Assembly: GCF_000172555.1 (NCBI RefSeq)
Contig: NZ_ABOX02000016.1
Span: 1-64,000 of the forward strand
DNA length: 64,000 nt
From: Pedosphaera parvula Ellin514
GTDB taxonomy: Bacteria; Verrucomicrobiota; Verrucomicrobiia; Limisphaerales; Pedosphaeraceae
Direction of reading: 5' to 3'
Position 1 is the first letter of the stretch. Each line of letters opens with the position of its first letter. Under the pieces are notes generated by a model that made no database searches, had not been told where the DNA came from, and was given only the letters and a program-made list of their open reading frames with translations. A program made the position numbers and the translations under genes. Of the stretch, positions 45,063-51,947 are shown in pieces.

Positions 45063-45091
45063 ATCCCGACTCCGCCAGGCGGAGTCGGGAT
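45063..45091 (+). repeat. 14-bp hairpin, copy 2 of a paired structure
   Basis: ATCCCGACTCCGCC pairs perfectly with GGCGGAGTCGGGAT across one A. It is followed by CAGTTTTAA, so it can serve as terminator for the lipoprotein gene. See the copy at 43992-44020 for the compensatory differences. Confidence 0.8.
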
Positions 45092-45100
45092 CAGTTTTAA

Positions 45101-45766
45101 TCAGGTAGGCTGCAACAGCCGGTGAACTTGGGTAGGGGTGAACTGACAGCCACGGTTTGTTTTGATTCCTCGGAGGTTCAAGGCATTTGCGATTTCAGCC
45201 AACTTTGTAAGCCCTGTCTTTTCCATGACCTCTGTGACCGTCCGGCGAAGTTCCGTGTTCCGGTCGGCGGCCAGTTTCTTCCAAGCCTTGTTAGCCTTAG
45301 GGATGGCATCACGATACTGGGGATTACCAAAGGTCACACCACGTTTGCGGGCTGCCTCCAGTGCGGCCTTGGTGCGGACGGAAATCATGGTTCGTTCGTG
45401 TTCTGCGACAGCAACCAAGATATGAATCAGAAAAGGGGTGGCGTGAGGGTTATCAGCAGCCACGAAATCCACCTTTGAGTTTTGCAGGGCGGTCACGAAA
45501 TGAAGATTGCGGGAAAGTCGGTCCAATTTGGCCACCAGCAGGATGCAACCCTTAGCCTTGCACTCACGGACGGCTTCGGCCAGAACAGGACGGTCACTCC
45601 TTTTACCTGATTCAACCTCCACAAATTCCCTTACGATTTCGGCCTCTGGCCCCATGGAACAAACGAAATTTGTGACGGCAGCACGTTGGGCCTCTAATCC
45701 TAAACCTGATTCACCTTGGCGGGTGGTGGAAACTCTCAGGTAGGAGATATATCGTTTTGTAATCAT
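45101..45766 (-). CDS. Small serine recombinase (resolvase/invertase family)
   Basis: 221 residues from MITKRYISYLRVST. Catalytic Ser in SYLRVSTTRQGESG near residue 11, then LLVAKLDRLSRNLHF and VAVAEHERTMISVRT, which holds the conserved Glu-Arg. The C-terminal 45 residues are a resolvase-type HTH (LTKLAEIANALNLRGIKT). It is smaller than the integrase at 49485 and probably acts as a resolvase or invertase of the element. Imperfect direct repeats just upstream of it (45960 and 46109) could be its site. Confidence 0.92.
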   Translation of the reverse strand: MITKRYISYLRVSTTRQGESGLGLEAQRAAVTNFVCSMGPEAEIVREFVEVESGKRSDRPVLAEAVRECKAKGCILLVAKLDRLSRNLHFVTALQNSKVDFVAADNPHATPFLIHILVAVAEHERTMISVRTKAALEAARKRGVTFGNPQYRDAIPKANKAWKKLAADRNTELRRTVTEVMEKTGLTKLAEIANALNLRGIKTNRGCQFTPTQVHRLLQPT

Positions 45767-45919
45767 GGGGACACTGAACAAATTGCCGATACGTTTGGCG
45801 ACAGCATTTTTTACAAAATAAAACCGACACTTCGATTTGTAAAAGCTGCGAGAACTGGCCGTTTTTCAGCAATTTGGTCACCTCGGCTGATATTTATGGG
45901 TAATCATTTCGTGTTACAA

Positions 45920-45960
45920 AGCCCACGTTCGGATTTCCCCTCCGGCGTGGGTTCTTTCTT
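45920..45960 (+). terminator. Terminator-like hairpin
   Basis: AGCCCACG pairs with CGTGGGTT (one G-T wobble) around a loop that itself can pair as GGA/TCC, followed by CTTTCTT. Plus-strand orientation. No plus-strand gene directly precedes it. Confidence 0.45.
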
Positions 45961-46132
45961 GCAGATTTTGCGTCTGACGTTGCGAGCCACGCGAAGGGTC
46001 ATGAGAACATGGGCAGACAAGTTCAACATGTGGCATCCGGAATCTTGACTGCTTTTTTATAGAAATGAGCAGACCAGTTGGGCCGGAACTCAGAAGCGGT
46101 GACATTCGTGCAGAATTTGCGTCTGGCCTGCG
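45960..46132. repeat. Imperfect spaced direct repeat with internal dyad
   Basis: TGCAGATTTTGCGTCTG at 45960-45976 recurs as TGCAGAATTTGCGTCTG at 46109-46125, 149 bp apart, with further partial match beyond. Each copy contains the dyad CAGA-N7-TCTG. The spacing beside a small serine recombinase gene fits a pair of recombinase subsites, though this is not proved. Confidence 0.5.
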
Positions 46133-46336
46133 GTGGGGGATGTTCTGACTGAAATTATAGAAAGTTTTTCTAAATACCCCCAGACCCCCAGTCCGTGTCG
46201 GGGACGACAGTTTATCCAAAAATTCAGCTCAGCACAATTTATTATACTAGTTTCGCGTTACAAAATCGGTCTGGCGGAAAAAATGGCGGACCCAATGCAA
46301 ACAACCCTAGGTAGTTCGAAGCAGCGTCTTCGCGTT

Positions 46337-46576
46337 CTAAGTCAGAAGGGCACCATTTTTTTTGGCATCAACACCACGTTTAGCTTTGAGAGCCCGAGAC
46401 GGCCAGGGCATTTGCACAGGACGAAGAACAAGCGGGATGGCCATCTTGGCCAGCTCTGGTGAAAGACACCAACCGATTACTACCACTGCGACAGTTTTGG
46501 AAAACACCATGAGCGGACGGCCCACAATCACGGCCCCGACATACCACCATCCGTGAACTTCTGTGAAATAATTCAT
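46337..46576 (-). CDS. Small membrane protein of the element
   Basis: 79 residues with a hydrophobic segment at about 13-38 (YVGAVIVGRPLMVFSKTVAVVVIG) and a Lys/Arg-rich tail. Its start overlaps the stop of the preceding gene by 4 nt (ATGA). Family not recognised. Confidence 0.5.
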   Translation of the reverse strand: MNYFTEVHGWWYVGAVIVGRPLMVFSKTVAVVVIGWCLSPELAKMAIPLVLRPVQMPWPSRALKAKRGVDAKKNGALLT

Positions 46577-46986
46577 TGGGCATCTCCTCGTGTTAGTTTA
46601 TCAATTTCTGCGAGCAGTCCAGCATAGGAGATTTCTACACCACCAAGCTCGTCTCGTATGACGACAACACGAACAAACCCCCTCTCTTCCAAGCGAGACA
46701 GACTGGCTTCAAACTCAGCCACTTCAAGCCCAGCCAAAAAAGACAGGTATTCGATACTCGGGTTTCTGGAAAGCTTGGGGCGATGGTAGTCCACGACTGC
46801 GAGGATGACGGCCAAATCTTTGGCAGCGTTGGCGTCGGTAAATAATCGGTGCAGACAACGAACCAATTTCTTAGGAAACGGCACGTATCCTTCGTCTAAA
46901 AGAGGCCTTGTCCACTTGCATACCACTTGCATTGGCAATGCTGTGGTGGCCACTTGCTGTCTGACGAACTGAGAATCATTTTCCAT
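46573..46986 (-). CDS. Winged-helix-like protein of the element
   Basis: 137 residues. LLDEGYVPFPKKLVRCLHRLF, DLAVILAVVDYHRP, LSFLAGLEVAEFEASLSRLEERGFVRVVV match a winged-helix pattern (a helix ending in LxRLxERGFVxV) used in replication and regulatory proteins. Precedes a coupled small membrane protein. Specific role not assignable. Confidence 0.6.
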   Translation of the reverse strand: MENDSQFVRQQVATTALPMQVVCKWTRPLLDEGYVPFPKKLVRCLHRLFTDANAAKDLAVILAVVDYHRPKLSRNPSIEYLSFLAGLEVAEFEASLSRLEERGFVRVVVIRDELGGVEISYAGLLAEIDKLTRGDAQ

Positions 46987-47225
46987 CTAAACAACTAATT
47001 AGCCTAATTAGATGTCAGGTTGCAAGGAGAATTTTTAAGTTTCTTCCTCGGAGCCTAAGGGGCAGTTTTGGCATCATCGGCAGCAGGCGAATCCTTTTGA
47101 GGGAGGCGTATGGTTTATCGAGGTAGCAGTTACCTTTAATCGAGCAGGATTCCGACGATTGACTACAAAGGGCTGTCAACATTGTAATTGTCACAGCGAG
47201 GGCATTGCGGGAGCCTAAACATGCA

Positions 47226-48098
47226 ATGAATCAGAAATCTGAAAAAGCGAATCCGACTTGGAACCAAACTGGCGTGCGATATGGGATTTGGATTTGCATT
47301 GTTGCGGCAATCGTTTTTGTGATTCTTGGATTTGTGGCTGCACGATTGGGCTATCAAACTCCACGACCAGGACTGGACCATCTCACCGATTTGGGGAACT
47401 TCGGAAGTTATCTCCAAGGGACGACTGCATCTCTCTGGTCCTTGGCAGGGTTGCTAATTATTTTCGTAGCCTTTTTGGCACAGCAACAACAACTCACATT
47501 GCAGCAAAGGCAATTTGAACAGCAGAGTTTTGAAAATCATTTTTTTCAACTCCTCACGTTGCACGATGAAATTGTGAAAACCCTGCGGTGCGAGGACGTT
47601 GAAGCGGAAGGCAGCCTCATCTTTCGAGTGATGCATCGAAGAACAGTGGTGGCTTATCAGGATGTTGAAGGCGGGCCGATGGAGCATCACACCGAAGCCT
47701 CAGCAGTTAAGTGTTACCAAGGAGTGTTTGATTCAAATCCGGAGGTGCTGGGTCACTATTTTCGGAGTCTCTACCACATCATCAAGTTTGTGGATGACAG
47801 TCGGCCTGCAGATAAAAAGCGTTACACCAGCATCGTTCGGGCACGACTTTCGGCTTACGAACACGTTCTGCTTCACTATAACGGCCTTAGCGAATATGGG
47901 GTCAAAAAATTTAAACCCCTGATTGAAGAATACGAACTCCTCGAAAATATGGGGCCCGGACTTCTCATGAATCCGGAACATCCAACCTCCTACTCTCCAA
48001 AAGCGTTTGGCGATGATAGGGTGTTGTTCAAGTTCCAGAGGTCTAATCCTACTCCGGCACAATCACCACACCTTGCAGTCGATTCCAAACCAGCTTGA
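47226..48098 (+). CDS. Putative AbiC-like phage abortive-infection protein
   Basis: 290 residues from MNQKSEKAN; a TTG at 47205 could add 7. Two TM segments at about residues 21-44 and 70-90 are followed by a polar Gln-rich coiled region (FLAQQQQLTLQQRQFEQQSFENHFF) and a helical domain with VLGHYFRSLYHIIKFVDDS, YTSIVRARLSAYEHVLLHYN and KKFKPLIEEYELLENM. This is the layout of the putAbiC family (putative phage abortive infection protein). Members are proposed to sense phage and stop the cell; the mechanism is not established. It is the only plus-strand gene between the small recombinase and the right end. Confidence 0.8.
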   Translation: MNQKSEKANPTWNQTGVRYGIWICIVAAIVFVILGFVAARLGYQTPRPGLDHLTDLGNFGSYLQGTTASLWSLAGLLIIFVAFLAQQQQLTLQQRQFEQQSFENHFFQLLTLHDEIVKTLRCEDVEAEGSLIFRVMHRRTVVAYQDVEGGPMEHHTEASAVKCYQGVFDSNPEVLGHYFRSLYHIIKFVDDSRPADKKRYTSIVRARLSAYEHVLLHYNGLSEYGVKKFKPLIEEYELLENMGPGLLMNPEHPTSYSPKAFGDDRVLFKFQRSNPTPAQSPHLAVDSKPA

Positions 48099-48228
48099 AC
48101 TTTTTGGTTGCATCGTAGGGTCGGTCGAGCCGACGTTCACCCTCGACCTTCATGCGGAGCGGTAGGCCCTTATCGTCCACGATGGCACCCTTTAGAAATT
48201 CCGGCGTTTCGTTGTTATTACTTTTCAT
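48049..48228 (-). CDS. Small hypothetical protein, 59 aa, element operon
   Basis: Starts MKSNNNETPEFLKGAIVDDK and ends RLQGVVIVPE. Overlaps the previous minus-strand gene by 11 nt and the convergent abiC-like gene at its 3' end. Last gene of the Rep-led operon. Unknown. Confidence 0.5.
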   Translation of the reverse strand: MKSNNNETPEFLKGAIVDDKGLPLRMKVEGERRLDRPYDATKKFKLVWNRLQGVVIVPE

Positions 48229-48499
48229 TTCGATTCCTTCGGTTTTGTTTTTCAAGTTCCTTGCGTCGAGTATCAACCTGACGTTTCTTTTGAATTTTGG
48301 TCTGGAGAGAAGCAATCTCCTCTCGACGTTTGGCCACCAACATTTGGTAACGGTCAAGTGCAGCACTCTCCAAGACCTTGGAGCAGTGAGGGCAGAGCCG
48401 TTTGTTGGCCTCCTCATAGAGCACGTCAGTGAAAGCCTGGCGAAACACTTGGTCGAGCACGGCGTCCGATTTGATTTTCTTTTGTGGAGCAAAACTCAT
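48218..48499 (-). CDS. Small coiled-coil protein with CPHC motif
   Basis: 93 residues. LCPHCSKVLESAALDRYQML provides one CxxC, then a highly charged coiled coil (RREEIASLQTKIQKKRQ, RRKELEKQNRRNRNEK). A single CxxC would need a partner to bind Zn. Overlaps its neighbour by 4 nt (ATGA). Confidence 0.55.
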   Translation of the reverse strand: MSFAPQKKIKSDAVLDQVFRQAFTDVLYEEANKRLCPHCSKVLESAALDRYQMLVAKRREEIASLQTKIQKKRQVDTRRKELEKQNRRNRNEK

Positions 48500-48702
48500 G
48501 ACTTCCCCCTTTCGGCCTTTGAGTCCTTCTCCTGAGCAGCAGATAGGAATCTTTTAAGTTTTTCCATCTCAGTTTCGTTATGTCGGCGTCTCTGTGCCTC
48601 ACTTTTCTCGGCCTCTGTTATGATTTCATTGGCCACCTTTTCAATCCATGCGGCCCTTTCATCTGGCGAGCGAGCTGCGGTGTTATTTATATTTTTATTC
48701 AT
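48496..48702 (-). CDS. Small charged helical protein, 68 aa
   Basis: Helical, Glu/Arg-rich (WIEKVANEIITEAEKSEAQR, METEKLKRFL-like). Overlaps both neighbours by 4 nt (ATGA). Unknown function; probably an accessory of the Rep operon. Confidence 0.55.
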   Translation of the reverse strand: MNKNINNTAARSPDERAAWIEKVANEIITEAEKSEAQRRRHNETEMEKLKRFLSAAQEKDSKAERGKS

Positions 48703-49238
48703 TGCGTATCTTTCTTTTGAGGTTCTGAGTCGGTGCAGACAGCAGCAATATGTCTGTCCATGGCCTCACTAAATTTTAAATGGCAGTTCTCTCCCGCATC
48801 GAAAACTTTCGAAAATGGGACACGGAAGCCTTCAACCTTGGTCAGGTAGTTTACGGCCCTCTGGTATCCGTTTGGGTCAAGTTCGATGGCATAGGGGCGA
48901 ACATCGTGGTTTCCTCCACCGGCTTTTTCCCAAAGTTTTCCAAAATTGACAGCGAGCTTGGCAACATCCTTGTTCGACAGGTTGGAGCCATCGAGCAGGA
49001 AATGGAAGTGGTAGCGTTTGTTTGTAAAGTCACCCTCTTGTTTGAGCACCCACCTAAGCTCTGCAACCGGCATCTTGTAACGGCGTGCGAGCAAATGGAT
49101 GACGGCCTGAAACATTTCCATTCTTTTGACTGAGGAAACGGGACTACGGAATGACAGATGTCCCATGATTTTCCATGTCTTGATGTGGTTGAGTCGTTCT
49201 CGACTCGGGTCATATTGATACAATGTATTCGTGTTCAT
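48699..49238 (-). CDS. Rolling-circle (HUH) Rep-like protein
   Basis: 179 residues from MNTNTLYQYDPS. The HUH motif appears as RYHFHFLLDGS and the candidate catalytic Tyr region as YQRAVNYLTKVEG, which matches RCR motif 3 (YxxxxYxxK). LNHIKTWKIMGHLSF may represent motif 1. Such proteins nick one strand at an origin hairpin and start rolling-circle replication or transfer. It leads a four-gene operon whose genes overlap by 4-11 nt. A helicase is absent, so host UvrD/PcrA/Rep would be needed. Confidence 0.75.
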   Translation of the reverse strand: MNTNTLYQYDPSRERLNHIKTWKIMGHLSFRSPVSSVKRMEMFQAVIHLLARRYKMPVAELRWVLKQEGDFTNKRYHFHFLLDGSNLSNKDVAKLAVNFGKLWEKAGGGNHDVRPYAIELDPNGYQRAVNYLTKVEGFRVPFSKVFDAGENCHLKFSEAMDRHIAAVCTDSEPQKKDTQ

Positions 49239-49484
49239 TTCGTTTTCGTGTCTCGACACACTGATTACCAAGCCCAAATCCTAAAGAATTCGGTAGGGGG
49301 TTTTTTTAAAAGTTCGATTCACTCCTTCGTGTCTGACTGAAACCACCAAAGGGAGGACGTGTCGAGTCTTCCCCTCGTTAATAAGTATATGCGGGCAGGG
49401 AAAAGCATTCTGACTATTTGCAGGGAGCCAATTTTTATATTTATCAGCTCAGTTTTGCCTACCTTCTTTGCACCAACTATCGGC

Positions 49485-51107
49485 CTAGGAATTCTTGTAT
49501 GTTCTCATGTAGAACGGAACAGGCTTCCCGTTAGTCACGGGATCACGTGGCCGTTTGTTCCAAGTCATTTCGCGTGTTTTACCTGCAATCGTGGTAAAGA
49601 TGGCCTTGCGATGTTCGGGGTAAACGGTCATGGACCGGACGAACTGGCGAATCAGTTCCCTCAATCTCAACCTATCGGCGGGCTTATTTTTCAGGACCTT
49701 TTCGGCAGTTACAAACAAATCATTGAGTGCGGCCTCTCCCTGAGGATTGCGATTCAGAGTGGCAGTCAGGCTGTCTTTCTTAACACGAAGCATTTTGATT
49801 TCTTGTTCCAAGCTGGCGATACGTTCCAGCACGGAGGATGGCGTTGCGGCTGCATCCGATTCAATCACGGCAATCAGCCTATCACGTCTGGCAGCCTTGT
49901 CTTCAATCTGGCCGTCTATCGTCCTCAGTTCAGTTTGAATTGAGTCGTCGGCTTTGCATTCACTCAAAAATGTGAGAGCCGTCTCACTTGTGAACATGTA
50001 ATGCAAAAAGATGCGTTCGAGTTCATTCAGGTCCACCGATGTTGCGGGCTTACACAAGCCAAGAATTGAGTTGTGGCAGTATAGATACCGGTAAAGTTTG
50101 GAACCCCCTCCTTTGATTTTGCGTGTGCGGGTGATGCGAGTCATCGTGGAGCCACACTTTCCACACTTGCAAATACCTTTGAGCAACGACACATCTTTCA
50201 GCGAATGGCGGCCACGATAATGACGGCGTTCCTGCAACTTGGCTTGCACAGCATAAAAGTCCTTCTGTGGAATGATGGCTGGAAAGTAATTTTCAACGGG
50301 CTCGTCCAGCTTTGTATAGGTTCCAATCACGGCTTTGTCCGTGAGGATTCGGTGCAATGTGATGCGATGCCACTTTGATGCAGGCGTAGCTCCATTCGTA
50401 ATCACCGGCACCTTTTGCGAGTTCATGGTTTGAGACAATCTCCAAATCCCAAGGCTTTCCTTCAAGTAGGCTGCGAAAATCTCTTTCACCACCTTGGCCT
50501 TCTTGGAAATCACAGACCACTTCTGGCCTTCACGTTTCAACCAACAAGGGGCCGGAATTTTAACAGCCTCCTTCGTTTCCACTATGCACCGTTTCTTGCG
50601 TGACCAAGCATCTTTGATGCGTTCCGATTTCATCCGGCTCTCGTCACCACCCCGGATAAGGTAGGTGGTAGCGACGATGAACTCGAACGGGTTTTTATTT
50701 ATATAATCGTAGGAATAGACTTTGTCCTCCGTCACCAATCCAACGTCGATTCCTTGTCGTAGAATGTCGGTCAGCAGATGCGAGGCTTCCACGATGTTGT
50801 TTCGAGTTAGACGGTCCAAAGCCTCCACTACGAGCACCGTGCCTTTGGGAATTTTGTTCTCACGGACTGCGGCTAGAAAAACTCCAAGATTTCCACTGTC
50901 AGCATTCTTACCTCTGAAGGCTGAAAGACCAAGGTCCTTTACTGTCAGTGATTCATCCAAAAAAAGATTGTGGCGGCTACAGAATCCCTTCGTGCCCTCC
51001 AATTGACGAGCCAAGGAGAACCCCTCCTCTTGTTTCAATGAGCTGAAACGTATATAGCTGATTGCTTTTCGTCCCACCGTTGTCGTCGTTTTCATGGGGG
51101 GCATCAT
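49485..51107 (-). CDS. Large serine recombinase (integrase of the element)
   Basis: 540 residues. Catalytic Ser in AISYIRFSSLKQEEGFS (residues 14-30), LVVEALDRLTRNN, and a long C-terminal part with recombinase zinc ribbon (ICKCGKCGSTMTRI, YCHNSILGLCKP) and a coiled coil at about 395-455 (LRTIDGQIEDKAARRDRLI, IASLEQEIKMLRVKKDSL). This is the large-serine-integrase layout that catalyses attP x attB insertion. The gene starts 28 bp inside attR. A recombination directionality factor for excision is not identified; the small genes at 48049-48702 are possible. Confidence 0.95.
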   Translation of the reverse strand: MMPPMKTTTTVGRKAISYIRFSSLKQEEGFSLARQLEGTKGFCSRHNLFLDESLTVKDLGLSAFRGKNADSGNLGVFLAAVRENKIPKGTVLVVEALDRLTRNNIVEASHLLTDILRQGIDVGLVTEDKVYSYDYINKNPFEFIVATTYLIRGGDESRMKSERIKDAWSRKKRCIVETKEAVKIPAPCWLKREGQKWSVISKKAKVVKEIFAAYLKESLGIWRLSQTMNSQKVPVITNGATPASKWHRITLHRILTDKAVIGTYTKLDEPVENYFPAIIPQKDFYAVQAKLQERRHYRGRHSLKDVSLLKGICKCGKCGSTMTRITRTRKIKGGGSKLYRYLYCHNSILGLCKPATSVDLNELERIFLHYMFTSETALTFLSECKADDSIQTELRTIDGQIEDKAARRDRLIAVIESDAAATPSSVLERIASLEQEIKMLRVKKDSLTATLNRNPQGEAALNDLFVTAEKVLKNKPADRLRLRELIRQFVRSMTVYPEHRKAIFTTIAGKTREMTWNKRPRDPVTNGKPVPFYMRTYKNS

Positions 51108-51119
51108 ACGTTTTTACAT

Positions 51120-51151
51120 ATTGGAACACAATACGTACTCTATGTAAAAGG
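51120..51151 (+). other. attR of serine-recombinase element
   Basis: Element sequence ATTGGAACACAATACG joins chromosomal dprA sequence TACTCTATGTAAAAGG. CGTA at 51134-51137 is shared with attL and GT at 51135-51136 is the proposed crossover. The element half contains ATTG and CAA, which mirror TTG and CAAT of attL. Confidence 0.8.
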
Positions 51152-51944
51152 TCGTCTCTCGACCAAGGACAAGAATGGCGTCGCGTTGGTTGGCTCACGC
51201 CTGACCACGCATTACGGCCTCGAAATTGCACGCAAGCTCGCTTATCAACTCGCTTATATCGGCGTGACGGTCGTGAGCGGCGGCGCACGCGGCATCGATA
51301 CCGCCGCGCATCAAGGGGCGCTCAGCGCGAAGGGTCGCACGATTGCTGTGCTCGGCACCGGCATCAACCTGGTTTTTCCACCTGAAAACGCAGACCTTTT
51401 TGAACGCATTGCTGCCAATGGCGCGGTGCTTTCACAATTTCCGTTCAACCGCAATGCAGACAAGCAGACGTTTCCCATTCGCAATCGCATCGTCGCCGGC
51501 ATGACTCTCGGCACGGTCGTGGTTGAGGCAAACCTTACCAGTGGTGCCCTCATCACTGCCAACATGGCGGTGGAAGCCGGACGGCAGGTCTTCGCGGTGC
51601 CCGGCCGCATCGATTCCCCGCGCAGCAAAGGCTGTCACGAACTCATCAAGAAAGGCGCGAAGCTCTGCGAAGGGGCGGAAGACATCCTCAGCGAATTCGA
51701 ATATCTATTTCCCTCCACAAATCGTCCACCCGGAGCGAGTGAAACCGGCGTGCTGCCCGCACTCAATCTTTCGGAGAACGAACAGAAAGTTTATGATGCC
51801 CTCAGCAACGAGGAATCGAACATCGACGAAATCATCCGTCACTCCGGCCTGCCCAGTTCCGCCGTGTCCGTAGCGCTCCTCGGCTTGGAAATGAAACGCC
51901 TCATCCGCCAATTGCCGGGCAAGATGTTTCTGCGGAATGCCTAA
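51136..51944 (+). pseudogene. dprA: dprA, 3' fragment
   Basis: Encodes the rest of DprA: LYVKGRLSTKDKNGVALVGS, then the Rossmann core VVSGGARGIDTAAHQGAL, GTGINLVFPPEN, IVAGMTLGTVVVEANLTSG, AVPGRIDSPRSKGCHELI, and a C-terminal winged helix (NIDEIIRHSGLPSSAVSVALL). All DprA DNA-binding motifs are present. Without the element the 5' and 3' parts join to a 368-residue protein. No start codon lies at the junction; a GTG at 51186 could give a truncated protein beginning after the VGS motif. Confidence 0.95.
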
Positions 51945-51947
51945 TAA

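Larger units (their letters stand above)
45767..46336 (+). other. Non-coding stretch beside the small recombinase, with candidate sites
   Basis: About 570 bases with no supportable gene. It holds a hairpin with a following T-rich run at 45920-45960 and two imperfect direct repeats, 45960-45984 and 46109-46132. Promoter for the divergent recombinase is expected here. Confidence 0.4.
41616..51135. mobile_element. 9,519-bp integrative element inserted in dprA, with R-M, Abi and Rep modules
   Basis: Bounded by the broken dprA. Joining 41616 to 51136 restores a 368-codon dprA (1,107 nt, frame intact). The large serine recombinase gene stops 28 bp inside the right end, the usual position of such integrases. 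The two inner ends together make a 32-bp attP with inverted arms ATTG....CAA and TTG....CAAT centred on GT. Cargo from left to right: Eco29kI-like restriction enzyme, cytosine methylase, Vsr, Xre regulator, lipoprotein, small serine recombinase, two small hypotheticals, AbiC-like protein, and a HUH Rep-led operon. There is no conjugation gene, so it is at most mobilisable. The interior is visibly richer in A+T than its flanks. Confidence 0.9.

Noticed and set aside
45914-46219. A 101-codon minus-strand frame beside the small recombinase
   Set aside because: Overlaps a terminator-like hairpin and the spaced direct repeats, and has no domain-like composition.
41616-51135. Prophage or conjugative element
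   Set aside because: No structural phage genes, no relaxase, no type IV secretion or coupling protein. It is an integrase island with at most mobilisation ability.
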